Shown: positions 7,603 through 18,400 of the stretch, piece after piece
How positions within the stretch are numbered: the stretch's first letter is position 1
How the letters are laid out: every line of letters begins with the position of its first letter
Source of the DNA: Deltaproteobacteria bacterium
GTDB taxonomy: Bacteria; Myxococcota; XYA12-FULL-58-9
Reading direction: 5' to 3'
Assembly: GCA_016218825.1 (NCBI GenBank)
Contig: JACRCV010000054.1
Span: forward strand, 1 to 33,221
DNA: 33,221 nt
Program-made: the position numbers and the translations under genes
The notes under the pieces: generated by a model
The model's database searches: none
What the model was told of the DNA's origin: nothing
The model's input: the letters and a program-made list of their open reading frames with translations, nothing else

Positions 7603-9071
7603 CGCCGATAGCGCAGCACCGGCTTGCGCGCCGCCAGCGCCTCGTCGAAGCGCCGCGCCGGGGCCAAGGTCGGCGCGTTCTTCACCAGCTCCGGCGTCTC
7701 TTGGGCCTCACGATCGATCTGCTTGAGCGCGGCGACGAACTCGTCCAGGGTCTCTTTGGGCTCGCTCTCGGTCGGCTCGATCATCAGCGCCCCGGGGGCG
7801 ATCAACGGGAAGTAGATCGTCGGCGGATGGAAACCGAGATCGATCAGGCGCTTCGCCACGTCCAGGGTCGAGACGCCGTGCTCCTTTTGCCGCTTGTCGG
7901 TGAACACCGCCTCGTGCATCGTCGGCGCGTCGAAGGCGAGCTCGAAGACCCCCTTCAACGCCGCGCGGACGTAGTTCGCCGACACGATCGCGTCGCGCCC
8001 GACCTGCATGACCCCGGCGGCGCCGAGCTCGTTGATGTAGCAGTGGGCCCTGAGCAGCATCCCGAAGTTGCCGTAGAAGCTCTTCACCTTGCCGATGCTC
8101 TTCGGCCGGTCGTGATCGAAGCGCGCCGCCTCGGGTGGCCCGACGACGACCGGCGTCGGCAAGTAGGGGGCGAGCGCCTGGACGCACAGCACCGGCCCGG
8201 CCCCCGGACCGCCGCCGCCGTGCGGCGTCGAGAAGGTCTTGTGCAAGTTGACGTGCACCACGTCGACGCCGAAGTCGGCGACCGTCGCGACGCCGAGCAG
8301 CGCGTTGAGGTTGGCGCCGTCCATGTAGACCAGGCCGCCGCCCTGATGCACGACGTCGGCGATCTGCTTGATGTCGCGCTCGAACACCCCGAGGGTGTTG
8401 GGGTTGGTCATCATGATCGCGGCGACGTCTTGCGCCATCACCGCCCGCACCGCCTCCACCTTCACGTGGCCCTCGGGGCCGGTCTTGATCGGCACGATCT
8501 CGTAGCCGTTCAACGCCCCGGTCGCCGGGTTGGTGCCGTGCGCCGAGTCCGGGACCAGGATCTTCCGGCGCGCGTCGCCGCGGTCCTTGAGCGCGGCGCG
8601 GATCATCATCACCCCGGTCAGCTCGCCGTGCGCGCCGGCCGCCGGCTGCAGGGTCACCGCGTCCAACCCGGTGACGTGCTGCAACCACAACCCCAGCTCG
8701 CAGAGGATCTGCAGCAAACCGCGCTGCAGCCCCTCGGGGGCGAGCGGATGGGCGAGCGCGAAGCCGGGCATGCGCGCCACCCGCTCGTTCAGGCGCGGGT
8801 TGTATTTCATCGTGCACGAGCCGAGCGGATACATGTGGGTGTCGATGCTGGCGTTCAGCTGCGACAGCCGGGTGTAGTGGCGCACCACCTCCGGCTCGGT
8901 GACCTCGGGGAGCAGCGGCGGCACCTTGCGCAACAGCGCCGGCGGCAGGTCGAGAGGCACGTCGCCGACGTCTTCTGCCGGCAGACTGACGCCGACGCGA
9001 CCCGGCGCGCCCTTCTCGAAGATCGGCGGCTCGCCGACGCGCGCCCTCGGGGTCTTGAAGCTCGGGGTCAT
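7584..9071 (-). CDS. gcvPB: Glycine dehydrogenase (decarboxylating) subunit 2
   Basis: 495 residues. This is the PLP-carrying beta subunit of the split P-protein, which decarboxylates glycine and passes aminomethyl to the lipoyl arm of GcvH. The PLP lysine is Lys278 in HVNLHKTFSTPHGGGGPG, a signature of the family. Other conserved blocks are MYPLGSCTMKYNPR, PAAGAHGELTG and PDSAHGTNPA. The ATG at 9071 overlaps the gcvPA stop (ATGA), so the two subunits are translationally coupled. It is the last gene of the folD-gcv array. The TAG stop at 7584 overlaps nadE by 19 bp. Confidence 0.97.
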   Translation of the reverse strand: MTPSFKTPRARVGEPPIFEKGAPGRVGVSLPAEDVGDVPLDLPPALLRKVPPLLPEVTEPEVVRHYTRLSQLNASIDTHMYPLGSCTMKYNPRLNERVARMPGFALAHPLAPEGLQRGLLQILCELGLWLQHVTGLDAVTLQPAAGAHGELTGVMMIRAALKDRGDARRKILVPDSAHGTNPATGALNGYEIVPIKTGPEGHVKVEAVRAVMAQDVAAIMMTNPNTLGVFERDIKQIADVVHQGGGLVYMDGANLNALLGVATVADFGVDVVHVNLHKTFSTPHGGGGPGAGPVLCVQALAPYLPTPVVVGPPEAARFDHDRPKSIGKVKSFYGNFGMLLRAHCYINELGAAGVMQVGRDAIVSANYVRAALKGVFELAFDAPTMHEAVFTDKRQKEHGVSTLDVAKRLIDLGFHPPTIYFPLIAPGALMIEPTESEPKETLDEFVAALKQIDREAQETPELVKNAPTLAPARRFDEALAARKPVLRYRRQGSGT

Positions 9072-10408
9072 CGGCACACCTCCGTCACCAGGGCGACGAG
9101 CTCGTCGAGGCGCGCCTTGGTGTGGCGCTCGGTGACGCTCACCATCAGCCCGCCCTTCCACTCCTTGCGCCAGCGGCCGAGATCGAAGCCGGCGGCCAGG
9201 GACCGCGACAGACCTTTCTCGAGCACCGCGTCGACCTTGGCGCCGAGCTCGAAGACCACCTCGTTGTAGAACGGCCCGGCGAAGCGCCGCTTCACGCCCA
9301 CGGCCTCGAGCTTACCCACCAGATAGCGGGCGCGCTTGGCGCTCTGCTCGGCGACCGCGCAGAGGCCCCGCGGCCCGAGGAGCGCGGCGTGGATGGTGAA
9401 CGCCAGCGCGCACAGCCCGTGGTTGGTGCAGATGTTGGAGGTGGCCTTCTCGCGGCGGATGTGCTGCTCGCGGGTCGCGAGGGTGAGCACGTAACCGATG
9501 CGGCCGTCGGCGTCCTTGGTCTCGCCCGCGAGCCGGCCGGGCATCTGCCGCAGGTAGGCCTCTTTGCAGGCGAACAGGCCGAGCCCGGGGCCGCCGAAGG
9601 AGGGCAGGATCCCGATCCCGGTCCCTTCACCGACCGCGATGTCGGCGCCGCAGGCCCCCGGCGACTCGAGCAACCCGAGCGAGGTCGGCTCGGTCACCGC
9701 GACCACGCTGAGCGCCCCCGCCCCGTGGGTCGCCGCCGCGATCGCCGCGGTCTCTTCGACCTGTCCCAGGCAGTTGGGGCTCTGGACCAGCACGCAGGCG
9801 ACGTCGTCCTTGAGGAGCTTGCCGAGCGCCGCGGTGTCGGTGCGCCCGTCTTTGAGCGGCACGGTCTCGATCGTCACCTCGAGGTGGCTCAGGTAGGTCT
9901 CAATCACGCGGACCGCGTCGGGGTGCAACGCCGCCGACAACAGCACCCGCCGGCGCTTGCCGAGCACCCGCAGGGTCATCAGCACCGCCTCGGCCGCCGC
10001 GCTCGCCACGTCGTACATCGACGCGTTCGCGACATCGAGGCCGAGGAGCTCCGCGGCCACGGTCTGGAACTCGAAGATCGACTGCAGCGTGCCTTGCGAC
10101 GCCTCCGGCTGGTAGGGGGTGTAGGCGGTGAAGAACTCGCCCCGGGAGATCAGGGTGTCGACCGCGTGCGGGACGCAGTGGTGGTACAAGCCGGCGCCGA
10201 CGAACGAGGTCTTGACCTCGCCCTGGCGCGACAGCGCGGTGTAGCGATCGACGAGCTCGGTCTCGGAGAGCGCCGCCGGCATGGTCAGCTTGCCGTGCCG
10301 CAGCTCCTTCGGAATGTGGCCCAAGAGCGCCTCGAAGCTCGGGACGCCGATGGTCGCGAGCATCGTCTCTATGTCGCTGTCGGTGTGGGGCAGATAGCGT
10401 GAGCTCAA
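9068..10408 (-). CDS. gcvPA: Glycine dehydrogenase (decarboxylating) subunit 1
   Basis: 446 residues, the alpha subunit of the split glycine decarboxylase, working as a heterotetramer with GcvPB. The N-terminus SSRYLPHTDSDIETMLATIG matches the family. Conserved blocks include YTPYQPEASQGTLQSIFEFQ and FGGPGLGLFACKE. The start is a TTG at 10408 preceded at six bases by GAGG; the next ATG would remove conserved residues, so the rare start is well supported. It lies 73 bp after gcvH, the only sizeable gap within the gcv genes, and is coupled to gcvPB. Confidence 0.96.
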   Translation of the reverse strand: MSSRYLPHTDSDIETMLATIGVPSFEALLGHIPKELRHGKLTMPAALSETELVDRYTALSRQGEVKTSFVGAGLYHHCVPHAVDTLISRGEFFTAYTPYQPEASQGTLQSIFEFQTVAAELLGLDVANASMYDVASAAAEAVLMTLRVLGKRRRVLLSAALHPDAVRVIETYLSHLEVTIETVPLKDGRTDTAALGKLLKDDVACVLVQSPNCLGQVEETAAIAAATHGAGALSVVAVTEPTSLGLLESPGACGADIAVGEGTGIGILPSFGGPGLGLFACKEAYLRQMPGRLAGETKDADGRIGYVLTLATREQHIRREKATSNICTNHGLCALAFTIHAALLGPRGLCAVAEQSAKRARYLVGKLEAVGVKRRFAGPFYNEVVFELGAKVDAVLEKGLSRSLAAGFDLGRWRKEWKGGLMVSVTERHTKARLDELVALVTEVCR

Positions 10409-10481
10409 AGGACACCTCGCACGGGCCGCGGCGCAGGACGGCGCGCGGTGCCGATCAGGGATTATCCGAGCGCGGGCGTGC

Positions 10482-10868
10482 TCAGCCCTCGCTGTCGCAG
10501 AGCTTCTCGTAGTCGGCCGGCGACAGGAGCTTGTCGAGCTCGCTCGCCTGGCTCGGCTTCACCTTGATCATCCAGGCGCTGCCGTAGGGGTCCTTGTTGA
10601 CGGTCTCGGGGGCGTTGGTCAGCGCGTCGTTCACCGCGGTGACCTCGCCGGAGAGCGGCGCGAACAGGTCGGAGACCGCCTTCACGGACTCGACGGTGCC
10701 GAAGGTGGCGCCGGCCTTCACCTGGGCGCCGACCGCCGGCAGCTCGACGAAGACGATGTCGCCGAGCTTGTGCTGCGCGTGGTCGGTGATGCCGACCACC
10801 ACGAGGTCGCCGTCCTTGCGGGCCCACTCGTGCTCTTTGGTGTACTTCTGGCCGTCGGGGATGTTCAT
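10482..10868 (-). CDS. gcvH: Glycine cleavage system H protein
   Basis: 128 residues, the lipoylated shuttle protein of the glycine cleavage system. The lipoyl-lysine is Lys63 in GTVESVKAVSDLF. The YTKEHEWARKDGD start and the PLSGEVTAVND block are typical. The ATG at 10868 overlaps the gcvT stop (ATGA). The length is normal for the family. Confidence 0.97.
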   Translation of the reverse strand: MNIPDGQKYTKEHEWARKDGDLVVVGITDHAQHKLGDIVFVELPAVGAQVKAGATFGTVESVKAVSDLFAPLSGEVTAVNDALTNAPETVNKDPYGSAWMIKVKPSQASELDKLLSPADYEKLCDSEG

Positions 10869-11968
10869 GGCTGCTCTCTCTTGTAGAAGGGTGTCGTGAC
10901 GACGCGCGCCAAGACCGGCTTGCCCCGCACGACGACATCGAGCTCGCTGCCGACGGTCGCGAGCGCCGTCGGGACGTAGCCGCAACCGATCGGACGGCCG
11001 AGCGACGGGCTGTGGGTGCCGCTCGTCACCTCCCCCACCTTGGCGCCGTTCTTGTGGATCTCGTAGTGCTGCCGCGGGATGCCGCGCCCCACCATCTCGA
11101 AGCCGACCCACTGCCGCGTCACGCCTTCGGTCTTCGCCGCCTGAAGCGCGGCGCGGCCGAGGAACTCCCCCTTCTTGAGCTTCACGACCCAGGCGAGGCC
11201 GGCCTCGATCGGGTTGTGATCGCGATCGATGTCGTTGCCGTAGAGCGGGTACTTCATCTCCAGGCGCAGCGTGTCGCGACAACCGAGCCCGCAGTAGCCG
11301 AGGCCGTGCTTCTTGCCCGCGTCCGCCATCGCCCGCCACAGGCGCGCCGCGTCGCCGTTCTTCACGTAGAGCTCGACGCCCGGCTCCCCGGTGTAGCCGG
11401 TGCGCGCGATCCGCACCCCCTTCACCCCACCGACCTCGGCGTCCGCGAAGGTGAACGACGGCATGGTCGCGGTCTCGTGGCTCGAGAGATCGGAGAGCAG
11501 CAGGTCGGCCTTCGGCCCCTGGATCGCGAGCTGCGCCCAGTCGTCGGAGAGGTCCCGCACCCGGCAGTCGAAGCGCTTCGCCTGCTCCTTGATGTGGGCG
11601 ACGTCGCCGTGACGGCAGGCGCCGTTGACGCACAGAAAGAAGCTCTGCTCGCCTTCGCGATAGACGATCAGATCGTCGACGATGCCGCCGTCGGCGACGC
11701 ACATCACGGTGTAGACCGCCTTGCCGGCCGCGACGTCGACGTTGTTGGTGACCAGCCACTGCACCGCCGGCAGCGCGTCTTTGCCGTCGATCACCACCTC
11801 GCCCATGTGCGAGACGTCGAAGACCCCGACGCGGCGGCGCACCGCGTGGTGCTCCTCCATCAGGCCGGCCTCGAACGTTACCGGCAACTCGTAGCCCGCG
11901 AACGGCACGAAGCGAGCCTGGTGCTCGGCCTCGAGGGCATAGAACGGCGTGCGCTTCAGGTCGGTCAT
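10865..11968 (-). CDS. gcvT: Aminomethyltransferase (glycine cleavage T protein)
   Basis: 367 residues. It releases ammonia from aminomethyl-GcvH and moves the methylene group to tetrahydrofolate. The N-terminal RTPFYALEAEHQARFVPFAG block, the catalytic aspartate region GGIVDDLIVYR (Asp98/99) and the C-terminal GTHSPSLGRPIG block are present. The ATG at 11968 gives the canonical start; no clear Shine-Dalgarno is visible. It lies 52 bp after folD and is coupled to gcvH. No glycine riboswitch is present in the gap. Confidence 0.96.
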   Translation of the reverse strand: MTDLKRTPFYALEAEHQARFVPFAGYELPVTFEAGLMEEHHAVRRRVGVFDVSHMGEVVIDGKDALPAVQWLVTNNVDVAAGKAVYTVMCVADGGIVDDLIVYREGEQSFFLCVNGACRHGDVAHIKEQAKRFDCRVRDLSDDWAQLAIQGPKADLLLSDLSSHETATMPSFTFADAEVGGVKGVRIARTGYTGEPGVELYVKNGDAARLWRAMADAGKKHGLGYCGLGCRDTLRLEMKYPLYGNDIDRDHNPIEAGLAWVVKLKKGEFLGRAALQAAKTEGVTRQWVGFEMVGRGIPRQHYEIHKNGAKVGEVTSGTHSPSLGRPIGCGYVPTALATVGSELDVVVRGKPVLARVVTTPFYKREQP

Positions 11969-12020
11969 GATGGGGGCGGATGATAGCCGAGAGTCCGGCG
12001 AGGTCAAGCGCCCCGATCAC

Positions 12021-12866
12021 TCAGGGCTTGCGCTCCCAGAGCTCGACGGTGTTCTGCACCAGCATCGCGACCGTGAGCGGCCCGACGCCCCCGGGGACCG
12101 GCGTGATGTAGGAGGCGCGCGCACTCGCCGCCGCGAACTCGACGTCGCCGGTCAGCTTGCCGTCGACCCGGTTGATGCCGACGTCGACCACCACCGCGCC
12201 CTCGGCAATCCAGTCGCCCTTGACCGCGCCGGGCTTGCCGATCGCGACCACCACGACCTCGGCGCGTCCGATCTCGCCGGCCAGATCCTTGGTGCGCGAG
12301 TGACACAGGGTCACGGTCGCGTGACGCTCGAGCAGCATCATCGCCATCGGCTTGCCGACGATGGCGCTGCGCCCGACCACGACCGCGCGCTTGCCCGCGA
12401 GCTCGATCTTCGCCGAGTCCAACAGCGCCATCACCCCGGCCGGCGTGCACGGCCGCGGCGCCGCCACCCCCTTCAACAACGCCCCGAGGTTCTCGGGGTG
12501 CAGGCCGTCGGCGTCCTTCTCCGGCAGCACCCGCGCCACCACCGTCGCCTCGCGGATCCCGGCCGGCAGCGGCAGCTGCACCAGGAAGCCGTCGATCCCG
12601 GGCTCGGCGTTCAACTGGTCGACCGCGGCCAGCACCTCTGCCTCGCGGGCGTCGGCCGGCAGCCGGACCACCGCGGAGCGCAAGCCCACCTCCAGCGCCG
12701 CCTTCTCCTTGTTGCGCACGTAGACCGCCGAGCCGGGGTCGTCGCCGACCAGCACCACGCCGAGGCCGGGCGGCCGCCGCAGCCGCTTCATCGTCAACAG
12801 GACCCGGGCTTTCAGGTCCGCTCTGATCTTCGCCGCCAGCGCCTTGCCGTCGAGCAACGTCGCCAT
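12021..12866 (-). CDS. folD: Bifunctional methylene-THF dehydrogenase / methenyl-THF cyclohydrolase
   Basis: 281 residues, normal length. It interconverts methylene-, methenyl- and 10-formyl-THF. The conserved YVRNKEKAA (catalytic Lys), [14 protein letters not shown] (nucleotide-binding side) and [17 protein letters not shown] blocks are visible. The start at 12866 ([14 protein letters not shown]) lies three bases after the stop of the preceding DUF3857-like gene. Its position upstream of gcvT makes sense, because the glycine cleavage system supplies its substrate methylene-THF. Confidence 0.97.
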   Translation of the reverse strand: MATLLDGKALAAKIRADLKARVLLTMKRLRRPPGLGVVLVGDDPGSAVYVRNKEKAALEVGLRSAVVRLPADAREAEVLAAVDQLNAEPGIDGFLVQLPLPAGIREATVVARVLPEKDADGLHPENLGALLKGVAAPRPCTPAGVMALLDSAKIELAGKRAVVVGRSAIVGKPMAMMLLERHATVTLCHSRTKDLAGEIGRAEVVVVAIGKPGAVKGDWIAEGAVVVDVGINRVDGKLTGDVEFAAASARASYITPVPGGVGPLTVAMLVQNTVELWERKP

Positions 12867-12869
12867 GCT

Positions 12870-14813
12870 CTAGTCCCCTTGGATGCTCAAGACCGCCCGC
12901 TCCGACGCGAGCATCTGCTCTGCAAAACCCACCAGCGGCGCGAGCCGCGACACCGGCACGCTGCGGGTGAAGAGTCCCAACCGCCGCCTGACGGTGATCG
13001 TCTCGCCGCGCGAGGTGTAGCGGACGCTACCCTCGCCAACCGCCGAGTGTTGGTCGGCGTCCGCCGGCGTCACGCCGACGAACACTTGCGGCAGATCGAC
13101 GCTGGCGGTGACCTCGACGCTGACCGGCGCCGCGAGCAGGACGTCGGTGCGCCGGCCGGCGAGCTGCGGCAACCCGATCCCCGCCGGCGCCACCACCGCG
13201 CTCGTCACCTCGAAGCGCCCGTCCCCCTTGATGATCGTCGGCGCCGTCACCTCGAGGGCCATGCTGACCGCGCCGCTCGCGGCGTTGCCCCTCTCGTCGT
13301 CGACGGCCACGACGCGGATCGGGCTGTCGCCGCCGAACAACATCCGCGCCAGCGCCGCTCGCCGTTCGGCCGCCGCCAGCGTCGACGGCGCCGCCACTTC
13401 GACCGCCCGCGCCGCGTCGCCCTCGAAGTCGACCAGCAACCGGCCGTGGAGCTGCCCGTCTACCGCCAGCGTCCAGTCAAACTGCAGCCGGCGGCGATTG
13501 GGGCCCGCGACCCCGGCCGGGATGTCGACGATCGTCGGCGGCGAGGTGAGCACCAGCGCCCTGCCGCCCGCCACCTCCATCGAGACCTCGCCGAGCTCAC
13601 AGGCGGCGCAGCTCGGATCCGCGAACACCCAGTCACCGCCGAGCCGGAATGCGACGCCGGCAGACTGGAAGGCGTAGAGCCCCGGCAAGTCGTCGTGGAG
13701 CATCGGTCCGGCGAGCGGCGCCAAGAGCGCCAGCGTGCCCTTCTCCAACGAGTCGGCGCACGCGGCCTCGATCAGCGCCGCGCTCTCCAAGGTCGTCGCC
13801 CCACCGGCGAGCACGGCGGCGAGCTTCCGCGGCGGCACCTCCAGCAGGCCGCGCGGCTCACTCGCCGGCTGCAGCCGCCGCCGGATCGCCTTGATGCGGG
13901 CCTTGGCGAGACCGCGGCCAAACTCGGCGCGCTCTGCCGCCGCCAGCGCCACGGTGTCGGTGAGCGCCGCCCGCACGCGGTCGGCCACGGTCTGCCAGCT
14001 GTCCGCGAGCGCTGCCCCGCCGTTCGGCCCGGCGGCGCGCGCCAAGACCACGGTGGCCCAGGGCGCGAGCCGCTGCGCCGGCACCGCCTCCGGCTCGGTC
14101 GGCACACCCAGGACGTTCGCGTGGCGGATGGTCCACGATCTGTGGCCGCCGCTCGTCTCCCTCGCCGGGATCAGGGCGCCGTGATCTTCCTTCGCCCCCT
14201 GGCCGGTCCGGATCCGGACGTCGAAGTCCCGAGGCGCCACGATCTCCAGGGTGGCGACGGCGCTCGGGGCCGCGTCGGCAAACACGTAGGGCGAGATCGC
14301 CTCGGGTCGGAGCCAGACGCTCTCGCTGACCACGTCGACGCGGTCCCCAGGCGCGAGCGCCGGCAGGGTCAGGACCACGTCCGCGCCGCCGGCCGCGTCG
14401 CTCACCGCCAGCCCATCCACCTCCACGGCCGTGCCGTCTTGTCGCGCCACCCGCGCCCGGGCGAGGCGCAGCGTCGACGTCCTGTTCTGGGCGAACCGCC
14501 GGACCTGCAGCCCCGGGTCGACTTGCGTCCCGGTCACGAGGAGCGCGGTCTCGCGGCGGACGACGGCGTAGGGCGCGCGCGGCCCGGACGTGCCGTCGGC
14601 GGCTGGCGCCAAGAACTGAATGCGACCCCGACTCTCGAGGACGACGCCGCCCGACGCGTCGTGCGCCAACGCCGACGGCGGTGCCGGGAACTGCACCGGC
14701 GGAAAGATGGACGCCGACGGGCCGCCGCAGCCGAGCGCCAGCCGACCGCATATCATCAGGCCGACCAGGCTCCTGTCGGGCATCAGACCGCGCCGTCGCC
14801 GCTCTCGTGCCAT
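12870..14813 (-). CDS. DUF3857/transglutaminase-like protein with lost catalytic residues
   Basis: 647 residues. The first 35 residues hold a possible lipoprotein or signal segment (MICGRLALGC), so an envelope location is likely. The architecture follows DUF3857 proteins: an N-terminal beta domain (about 40-270), a transglutaminase-like core (about 300-430) and a C-terminal beta domain. Compared with the family pattern GDCKDxA...FDHVIV...LDPT, the core here reads ATTLESA, FQSAGV and ADPSCAACELGE, so both Cys and His of a transglutaminase are missing. A paralogue lies at 21970-23955. The ATG at 14813 has GAGG five bases upstream. A binding or scaffolding role is an inference. Confidence 0.7.
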   Translation of the reverse strand: MARERRRRGLMPDRSLVGLMICGRLALGCGGPSASIFPPVQFPAPPSALAHDASGGVVLESRGRIQFLAPAADGTSGPRAPYAVVRRETALLVTGTQVDPGLQVRRFAQNRTSTLRLARARVARQDGTAVEVDGLAVSDAAGGADVVLTLPALAPGDRVDVVSESVWLRPEAISPYVFADAAPSAVATLEIVAPRDFDVRIRTGQGAKEDHGALIPARETSGGHRSWTIRHANVLGVPTEPEAVPAQRLAPWATVVLARAAGPNGGAALADSWQTVADRVRAALTDTVALAAAERAEFGRGLAKARIKAIRRRLQPASEPRGLLEVPPRKLAAVLAGGATTLESAALIEAACADSLEKGTLALLAPLAGPMLHDDLPGLYAFQSAGVAFRLGGDWVFADPSCAACELGEVSMEVAGGRALVLTSPPTIVDIPAGVAGPNRRRLQFDWTLAVDGQLHGRLLVDFEGDAARAVEVAAPSTLAAAERRAALARMLFGGDSPIRVVAVDDERGNAASGAVSMALEVTAPTIIKGDGRFEVTSAVVAPAGIGLPQLAGRRTDVLLAAPVSVEVTASVDLPQVFVGVTPADADQHSAVGEGSVRYTSRGETITVRRRLGLFTRSVPVSRLAPLVGFAEQMLASERAVLSIQGD

Positions 14814-14826
14814 CGCTTCCTCGACC

Positions 14827-15429
14827 TCACGGCTTCGGCGGAGTCCCCGCGGGCGACGCCGCGCACGCCCCCACGACTCTTACCTCCAGACGGTCCTTCC
14901 GGGCCAGCACCACCGCCGCGCCGCCGGCGGCGACCCCGTTCAGCTCCACGCCTGCCACCGTCCACCCGTCTTGCGCGCGGACTTCGACGCCGAGCGGTGC
15001 GGCGCGCGCGTCGAGCGCCACCTCGAGCCGGTGCGGGCCACAGCGCCCGGCCGCCGGCAGCAGCAGCTCGACGAGGCCCAACGCCACGAGGGCGTTCCCG
15101 GAGGCGTCGAGCTTCGGCTTCAAGTCCGCCTGGGCGAGCGGCGCCTCGTCGAAGCGGAGGCTCACCCCTTTTCTCGCCCGGGCGAGCAACGACAGCGCCA
15201 CCGCGACGCGCGCCGCGGGCGACAGCGTCGCCTGCCGATCCAGGTTGGCGGCCGCGAGCGTCGCCGCCGCGGCTTCACCGCCGATCTGGAGCCGCCACAG
15301 CTCCGCCCCGCCTCCGGCGTCGAGCTGCAGCAGCAGCTCCCGATCCGGCTTGACCGCATGGGCGTGCGCGAGCGCGGCGACGCCGCAGATGCCGAGCGAC
15401 AGCCACCGCAACCGCCGCAACGAGGGCAT
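14827..15429 (-). CDS. Secreted hypothetical protein
   Basis: 200 residues. A clear signal peptide (RRLRWLSLGICGVAALAHAHA) is followed by an Ala/Leu-rich mature part with no recognised motif. Two regions alternate helix-like Ala/Leu stretches with beta-like segments near the C-terminus (HRLEVALDARAAPLGVEVRA). Only a few bases separate it from the metallohydrolase gene before it and the DUF3857-like gene after it, so it belongs to the same transcript. The ATG at 15429 is chosen; a TTG at 15441 is possible. Function unknown. Confidence 0.65.
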   Translation of the reverse strand: MPSLRRLRWLSLGICGVAALAHAHAVKPDRELLLQLDAGGGAELWRLQIGGEAAAATLAAANLDRQATLSPAARVAVALSLLARARKGVSLRFDEAPLAQADLKPKLDASGNALVALGLVELLLPAAGRCGPHRLEVALDARAAPLGVEVRAQDGWTVAGVELNGVAAGGAAVVLARKDRLEVRVVGACAASPAGTPPKP

Positions 15430-15444
15430 CGGCGGGCCCAAGGG

Positions 15445-18400
15445 TCAGTCAAGGCCCGCGAACAGGCGGCGGATGTCGCCCGGCCCGAAGTGCGCGCCCT
15501 GCGACACATTGAGCAGCGCGGCCGCGGGCCGCTTCTCGGTGTGCAGCGCCGCGGGCTCCGGGCACTCGCCGGGCAGCGGATCCCGCGCCGGCGCCACGGG
15601 GATCGGGTTCCCCGGCGCGTCGAAGACGCCCGAGGCGTCGATGTCGAGCCAGATCGGGTTGGTGACCGCGTACGGCGTCACCTTCTGCACGTAGGCCGGC
15701 GCGATCTTGCCGTCGCCGCGCGCGAACGCGTTGCCCAACCCCAACCCCGAGGCGATACCGCCGAGGGCGTCGCCGATGTTGGTCGGCGGATCTTCTTTCG
15801 GGGTCACGATCGGGAACATGCTCACGTGACTCTGCGCCTCGGCGACGAGCACGGTGTCGCGCTCGAACGCGTAGTACCTGATGAAGGTGTTGTCGTCGTC
15901 GACGTCGATGTCGCGGCCTTCCAGCGGCGCGTCCGGGACCTCGATGCGGTCCAGCACCTCGCCGTTGGCGTAGACCACGATCTCGCTGACCTTCACCCAC
16001 GGCGCGCTCTTCAAGATGAAGGCCACCTTCACCTGGCGACCGGCGTTCGAGACCGCGTAGGGGACGGTGTCGCCGACGTGCCAGGTCTGGGTATCGCCGG
16101 CGGCGCCGGCGGCGGTAGTGACCACCGCCATGTCGAGGAACGGACCGTTCGTCACCAGGGCCCGGTGGCGCTTGATCGCGTCCACCAGATCGAGCTCGTG
16201 GATCGCGGCGGGCGCAGCGTCGCGCGCGGTGCCGTCGGCGGCCGGCTGCACGTAGAGGTAGGTCCGCGGCGTGCCGACCTCGGCCATGAGCTTGTGGCTG
16301 TCGGAGTTGCCGGTGGCGGTGAAGGTGTAGCCGGCGTTGAGCAGGTGCAGCCAATCTTCCATCGCCCCCGGGTACGCCGGATAACCGCCGTTTCGGAGCC
16401 GCACCTTGCCGACGCCGTTGTCCTGGTGGCCGTTCTGGCAGACGTCCTGGAGCCTCGCGACCTCCTCGGCAGACGCGGCGGCGCTCACCTTGAAGGCGTG
16501 GATTTGATCGAGGCGCTTGCCGTTCAGCACCTCCATGGCGTCGAACGACCAGGAGAACGACTCGGGGCTGTACTGCCCCGGCACCCGATCGTGGGGATAG
16601 ATGAAGAACGCGGTCTCCGGGTAGTTCTTCGCCGTCGGCACCTCGGGCGCCGCGGTGTACGGGTTCAAGAAGTACTGGTTGTAGTAGCCGAGCACCGTGT
16701 CGCGCGCGTGGTTGACCTGGACGACGGTGTCGGTCCGACCGTAGCGCCCGAGCGCCCGGACGTTGTCGAACAGCTGTTGCGGCGCGCACTGCACCCAGTC
16801 GAACGCGGTCTTGTTGACCTTGACCTCCTCGGCGCGGTTGCAGACCTGAACGAACGGGAACCGCGACGGCGAGCTGATGTCGTACTCGAGCGGGAAGGCG
16901 TTGAAGTGCCCCATCTCCAGGGTCGACAGCTCGACGCCGACGACGCCGGCCATCCAGTCGGAGAGCCCGAGCCCCCCGATCACCGGGGTGTAGTCGGTGA
17001 CGTAGTTGTGATCGGTGGCGACCGCGATCTCCAGGCCCTCGGCGGCCGCGGCCGTGACCCGGCCGTCGAGCGGCATGAAGGAGTCGACCGAGTTGATCGA
17101 GTGCACGTGCAGATCGGTCGACACCCAGTTCTCGGTGTCCACGGTGCGCGTCAACGTCACCGCGAACGACTGCTTCCGGCCTTCTTCGAGCCGCAGGCCG
17201 CGGATGATCGCCCTGTCGTACTCCGGACCGCGCGACACGTACAGGTCGTAGTCGTAGCAGTAGCTCGAGGTGCAGCTCGGCCGCACGTCGAACACCGCGA
17301 GGCCGTCGGCGCTGATCTCGACCTGCTCGACGAAGCGACGCTCTTCGGCCCGACCGCCGTCCACCCAGGTGAGGTCGGTGGCGCGCCGCGCCTCGTTCAA
17401 GGAGAAGTCGAACAGGAAGGTCATCGGATCTTTGCCGCTGTAGGTGTCCGGGTAGGTCGACACGACGCTGACCTTCGCGGGCAGCGAGCGACCGGAGGCG
17501 TCGCGGATCTCGATCGCGACCCGGGCGGCGGCGGGGAGCTCCACGTAGATCTCGGCGTCCTTTGCCTTTGGCGCCGCGCAGTCGCCGATCGCGGTGACGT
17601 TGGCGTCGTCGCAGCGCCAGGTGTCGAAGCGCGTGCCGTCGAGCTCTTCCTTCTCCGGATACGGATAGCGGCCGGGCGCCGTCACCCGATAGTAGTACGT
17701 GCCGCGCTCGAGGGCGCAGACGAAGCGGCCGTTCTTGTCGGTCTGCACCTGCGAGTAGGGGCGGCGCTCGGCGTCGAGGATGTGGACCGAGGCCTCGGTC
17801 TCCGGCTGGCCGGTCTTGCGGTTCACCACCCGGCCCGAGAGCTGCGCGGTGGTCTGACCGCGGATGGCGTAGAGCTCGTCGCGGATCGAGGCGACGTCGC
17901 CGTTGCCGACGATGAAGTAGCGGGTGTACTCGAAGGTGTCGCCCGGTTGACCCTCCGGCTCGAGGCGCGACGGCGGCACGACGCTGTAGGCGCCGGCGAA
18001 CGACTCCATCAAGAACGGCACCAACATCGAGTGGAGGGTGGCGGCGACCTGGTGGTCCTTCTCGTACTCGCCGCGGTTCATCGCCACGTAGTTGCGCTCG
18101 TGATCGGCGACCGCGAAGCCGTAGGAGACGTCGGGCCCGGCGGTGGCGAGGAAGTCGACCACCAGCCCCGGCAGCGCCGGCAGCGACCGGGCGATGGCGT
18201 ACGACGCGTCGACCGAGAAGCGCAGATCGAAGCCCACCGGCTTCGGCGCCGCCCCGGCGCGCTCGACGGCGCCGGGGGCATAGACGTCGTTGCCCTCGCC
18301 GAACAGCGTCACGTCGCCGAGCGGCACCTGCAGCGCCGCCACCCCGAAGCGCTGCAACAACGTCGCGAGCCCGGGGTCCGGGAGCTCCACCGCCTGACCG

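Noticed and set aside
11969-12020. Glycine riboswitch before gcvT
   Set aside because: Only 52 bases lie between folD and gcvT, and no conserved glycine-riboswitch blocks are present.
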